Assembly (NCBI GenBank): GCA_026400835.1
Contig: JAPLOA010000086.1
Location: 50,337-114,336, forward strand
DNA from: Planctomycetales bacterium
GTDB lineage: Bacteria > Planctomycetota > Planctomycetia > Planctomycetales > Planctomycetaceae
Direction: 5' to 3'
DNA length: 64,000 bases
The notes beneath the pieces were generated by a model that saw only the letters and a list, made by a program, of their open reading frames with translations, was not told the DNA's origin and did no database searches. Below are positions 63,359-64,000 of this stretch, one piece after another; position 1 is the first letter of the stretch, and every line of letters starts with the position of its first letter. A program made the position numbers and the translations under genes.

Positions 63359-63682
63359 TTAAACCGTGGCAGAAAACAGTTGAACGACAAACTCCAGCAA
63401 AGACACAGCCCCGTGAGCCCCCGCCCCGCGAGAAGCCGCCGCAGCAAGTTCCATCCTCTTCTGATGAACTCGCTCAGCGACCTCCCGTGCTGTGCTTGAC
63501 AGCACGAAGTCAGAGATCTCAGGGCACTCCGATTTCAGCCGCTCCGCCAGATCTTCACGGTGCATTGCTTTGATCTGCTGCAGATCCTTGTAATTGAAAG
63601 GAGTCTGTCTGCTCAGTGCGGTCAGATGACTCACGAACTCCTCACCATAGGTGATCTGCTGTGACACGGTCTCAGTCCTCAA
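63359..63682 (-). CDS. Small hypothetical protein (107 residues), weak
   Basis: The frame begins at TTG 63682 and is predicted to be mainly helical: KDLQQIKAMHREDLAERL near 32 and TAREVAERVHQKRMELAAAA near 64. The Cys/Glu/Asp distribution looks natural rather than random, but no family is recognised and no ribosome site is clear. An ATG at residue 40 would leave only a short product. It lies between two repeat clusters, so a repeat-derived false gene cannot be excluded. Confidence 0.42.
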   Translation of the reverse strand: MRTETVSQQITYGEEFVSHLTALSRQTPFNYKDLQQIKAMHREDLAERLKSECPEISDFVLSSTAREVAERVHQKRMELAAAASRGAGAHGAVSLLEFVVQLFSATV

Positions 63683-63693
63683 AACACGACTAC

Positions 63694-63760
63694 GGACCAG
63701 TCCCGAGATAAGTTTCCGAAATCACAACCCGACGCGTAAGTTTTGGAGTTGCGCATTTTC
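63694..63760. repeat. Third copy of the 'NPKRQRG' repeat
   Basis: GGACCAGTCCCGAGATA is followed by AATCACAACCCGACGCGTAA and TTTTGGAGTTGCGC. The first half matches 1569-1588 and the second half matches the 5224-type unit, joining the two kinds of half-repeat seen elsewhere in the window. Confidence 0.8.
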
Positions 63761-63890
63761 GTTAGGGCTGGAAGCCCGGCACATCCTCTGCCGGTGGCGT
63801 GAGCCACCGGACAGCAAAAAACACTGCGACTCAGGCCTGAAGGGCCGACACATCCGCAATTGTGTCGGCCCTCCGAGGCCGTGAAGAAAT
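63761..63890. repeat. Two perfect hairpins of further planctomycete repeat families
   Basis: CCGGTGGC/GCCACCGG (63791-63810, loop GTGA) and AGGGCCGACACA/TGTGTCGGCCCT (63841-63872, 8-base loop). The stems are perfect. No gene is supported in the final 320 bases of the window. Confidence 0.75.
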
Positions 63891-64000
63891 ACCGTCTGGG
63901 GCAATCTGAATGAGTTTCAGCGGTCAAGAATTTCAAGACGGGGGGAATCAGACGAATCGAGCTGTAGCTTTGTTGGATTGAACAGAATGATTCAAGGTTT

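Noticed and set aside
63679..63936. Leftward open frame at the window end
   Set aside because: Translated from hairpin repeats; no motif and no start signal.

Overview
The window comes from a bacterium of the class Planctomycetia, most likely order Planctomycetales. Three things support this. (i) Protein families close to diagnostic for the group are present: three DUF1559 pseudopilin-like proteins, planctomycete cytochromes of the PSCyt/PSD series (DUF1587/1592/1588/1585 and DUF1549/DUF1553), a DUF1552 partner, and a PVC-type membrane-bound dehydrogenase with a Pirellula/Verrucomicrobium-type heme domain. (ii) Families of palindromic intergenic repeats typical of these genomes are present. 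(iii) Gene density is moderate, with long intergenic spacers and many single-gene or two-gene units. The genus cannot be fixed from the sequence. No rRNA, tRNA, CRISPR array, transposase, integrase or prophage gene was seen.

Layout. 1-1.3 kb: a DUF1559 protein cut by the window edge, and a small lipoprotein. 1.9-5.2 kb: an RND/MMPL exporter translationally coupled to a membrane-anchored alpha/beta hydrolase, followed by an array of repeats. 5.5-8 kb: a UbiB/ABC1 atypical kinase coupled to a phasin-like helical protein. 8.1-10.4 kb: a secreted FAD oxidoreductase. 11.3-14.4 kb: two tandem DUF1559-plus-lipoprotein cassettes. 14.8-23.3 kb: a DUF1552/DUF1592 pair divergent from a very large DUF1592-type cytochrome. 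23.6-29.9 kb: a low-complexity anchored protein, a PilZ protein, a Tm-1-like protein, a GT4 glycosyltransferase and a site-2 protease. 30-36 kb: an HtrA protease, an inositol monophosphatase-like enzyme, a HEAT-repeat protein and a Gfo/Idh/MocA oxidoreductase. 36.5-41.5 kb: a double esterase and a PSCyt2/PSD1 cytochrome with a LamG insert. 41.8-46.2 kb: a prenyltransferase-beta-like protein, then guaA, an SRPBCC protein, a small membrane protein and a CitG-like protein in a probable operon. 46.2-50.3 kb: a TgpA-type transglutaminase and a DUF58 protein. 50.7-53.7 kb: an uncharacterised GHKL ATPase with an unrecognised partner gene. 53.9-63.1 kb: a PL10-like pectate lyase, an LplT-PlsC-Aas fusion and a four-domain SGNH/dehydrogenase/HEAT/cytochrome protein.

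Much of the coding capacity goes to secreted or envelope proteins: heme-bearing oxidoreductases, esterases, a lyase, proteases and lipoproteins. This suits a polymer-degrading heterotroph. Core functions are limited to guaA, phospholipid remodelling and probably quinone-related UbiB.

The best candidate for an undescribed system is the two-gene module at 50.75-53.66 kb. Its first protein has clear Bergerat-fold ATP-binding boxes (E37/N41/D44, D107/G109, glycine-rich 145-154). The second gene matches nothing I recognise, and both sides of it carry copies of one hairpin repeat. Other points of interest are the repeat families, the prenyltransferase-like protein lacking the expected zinc ligands, and the orphan CitG homologue.
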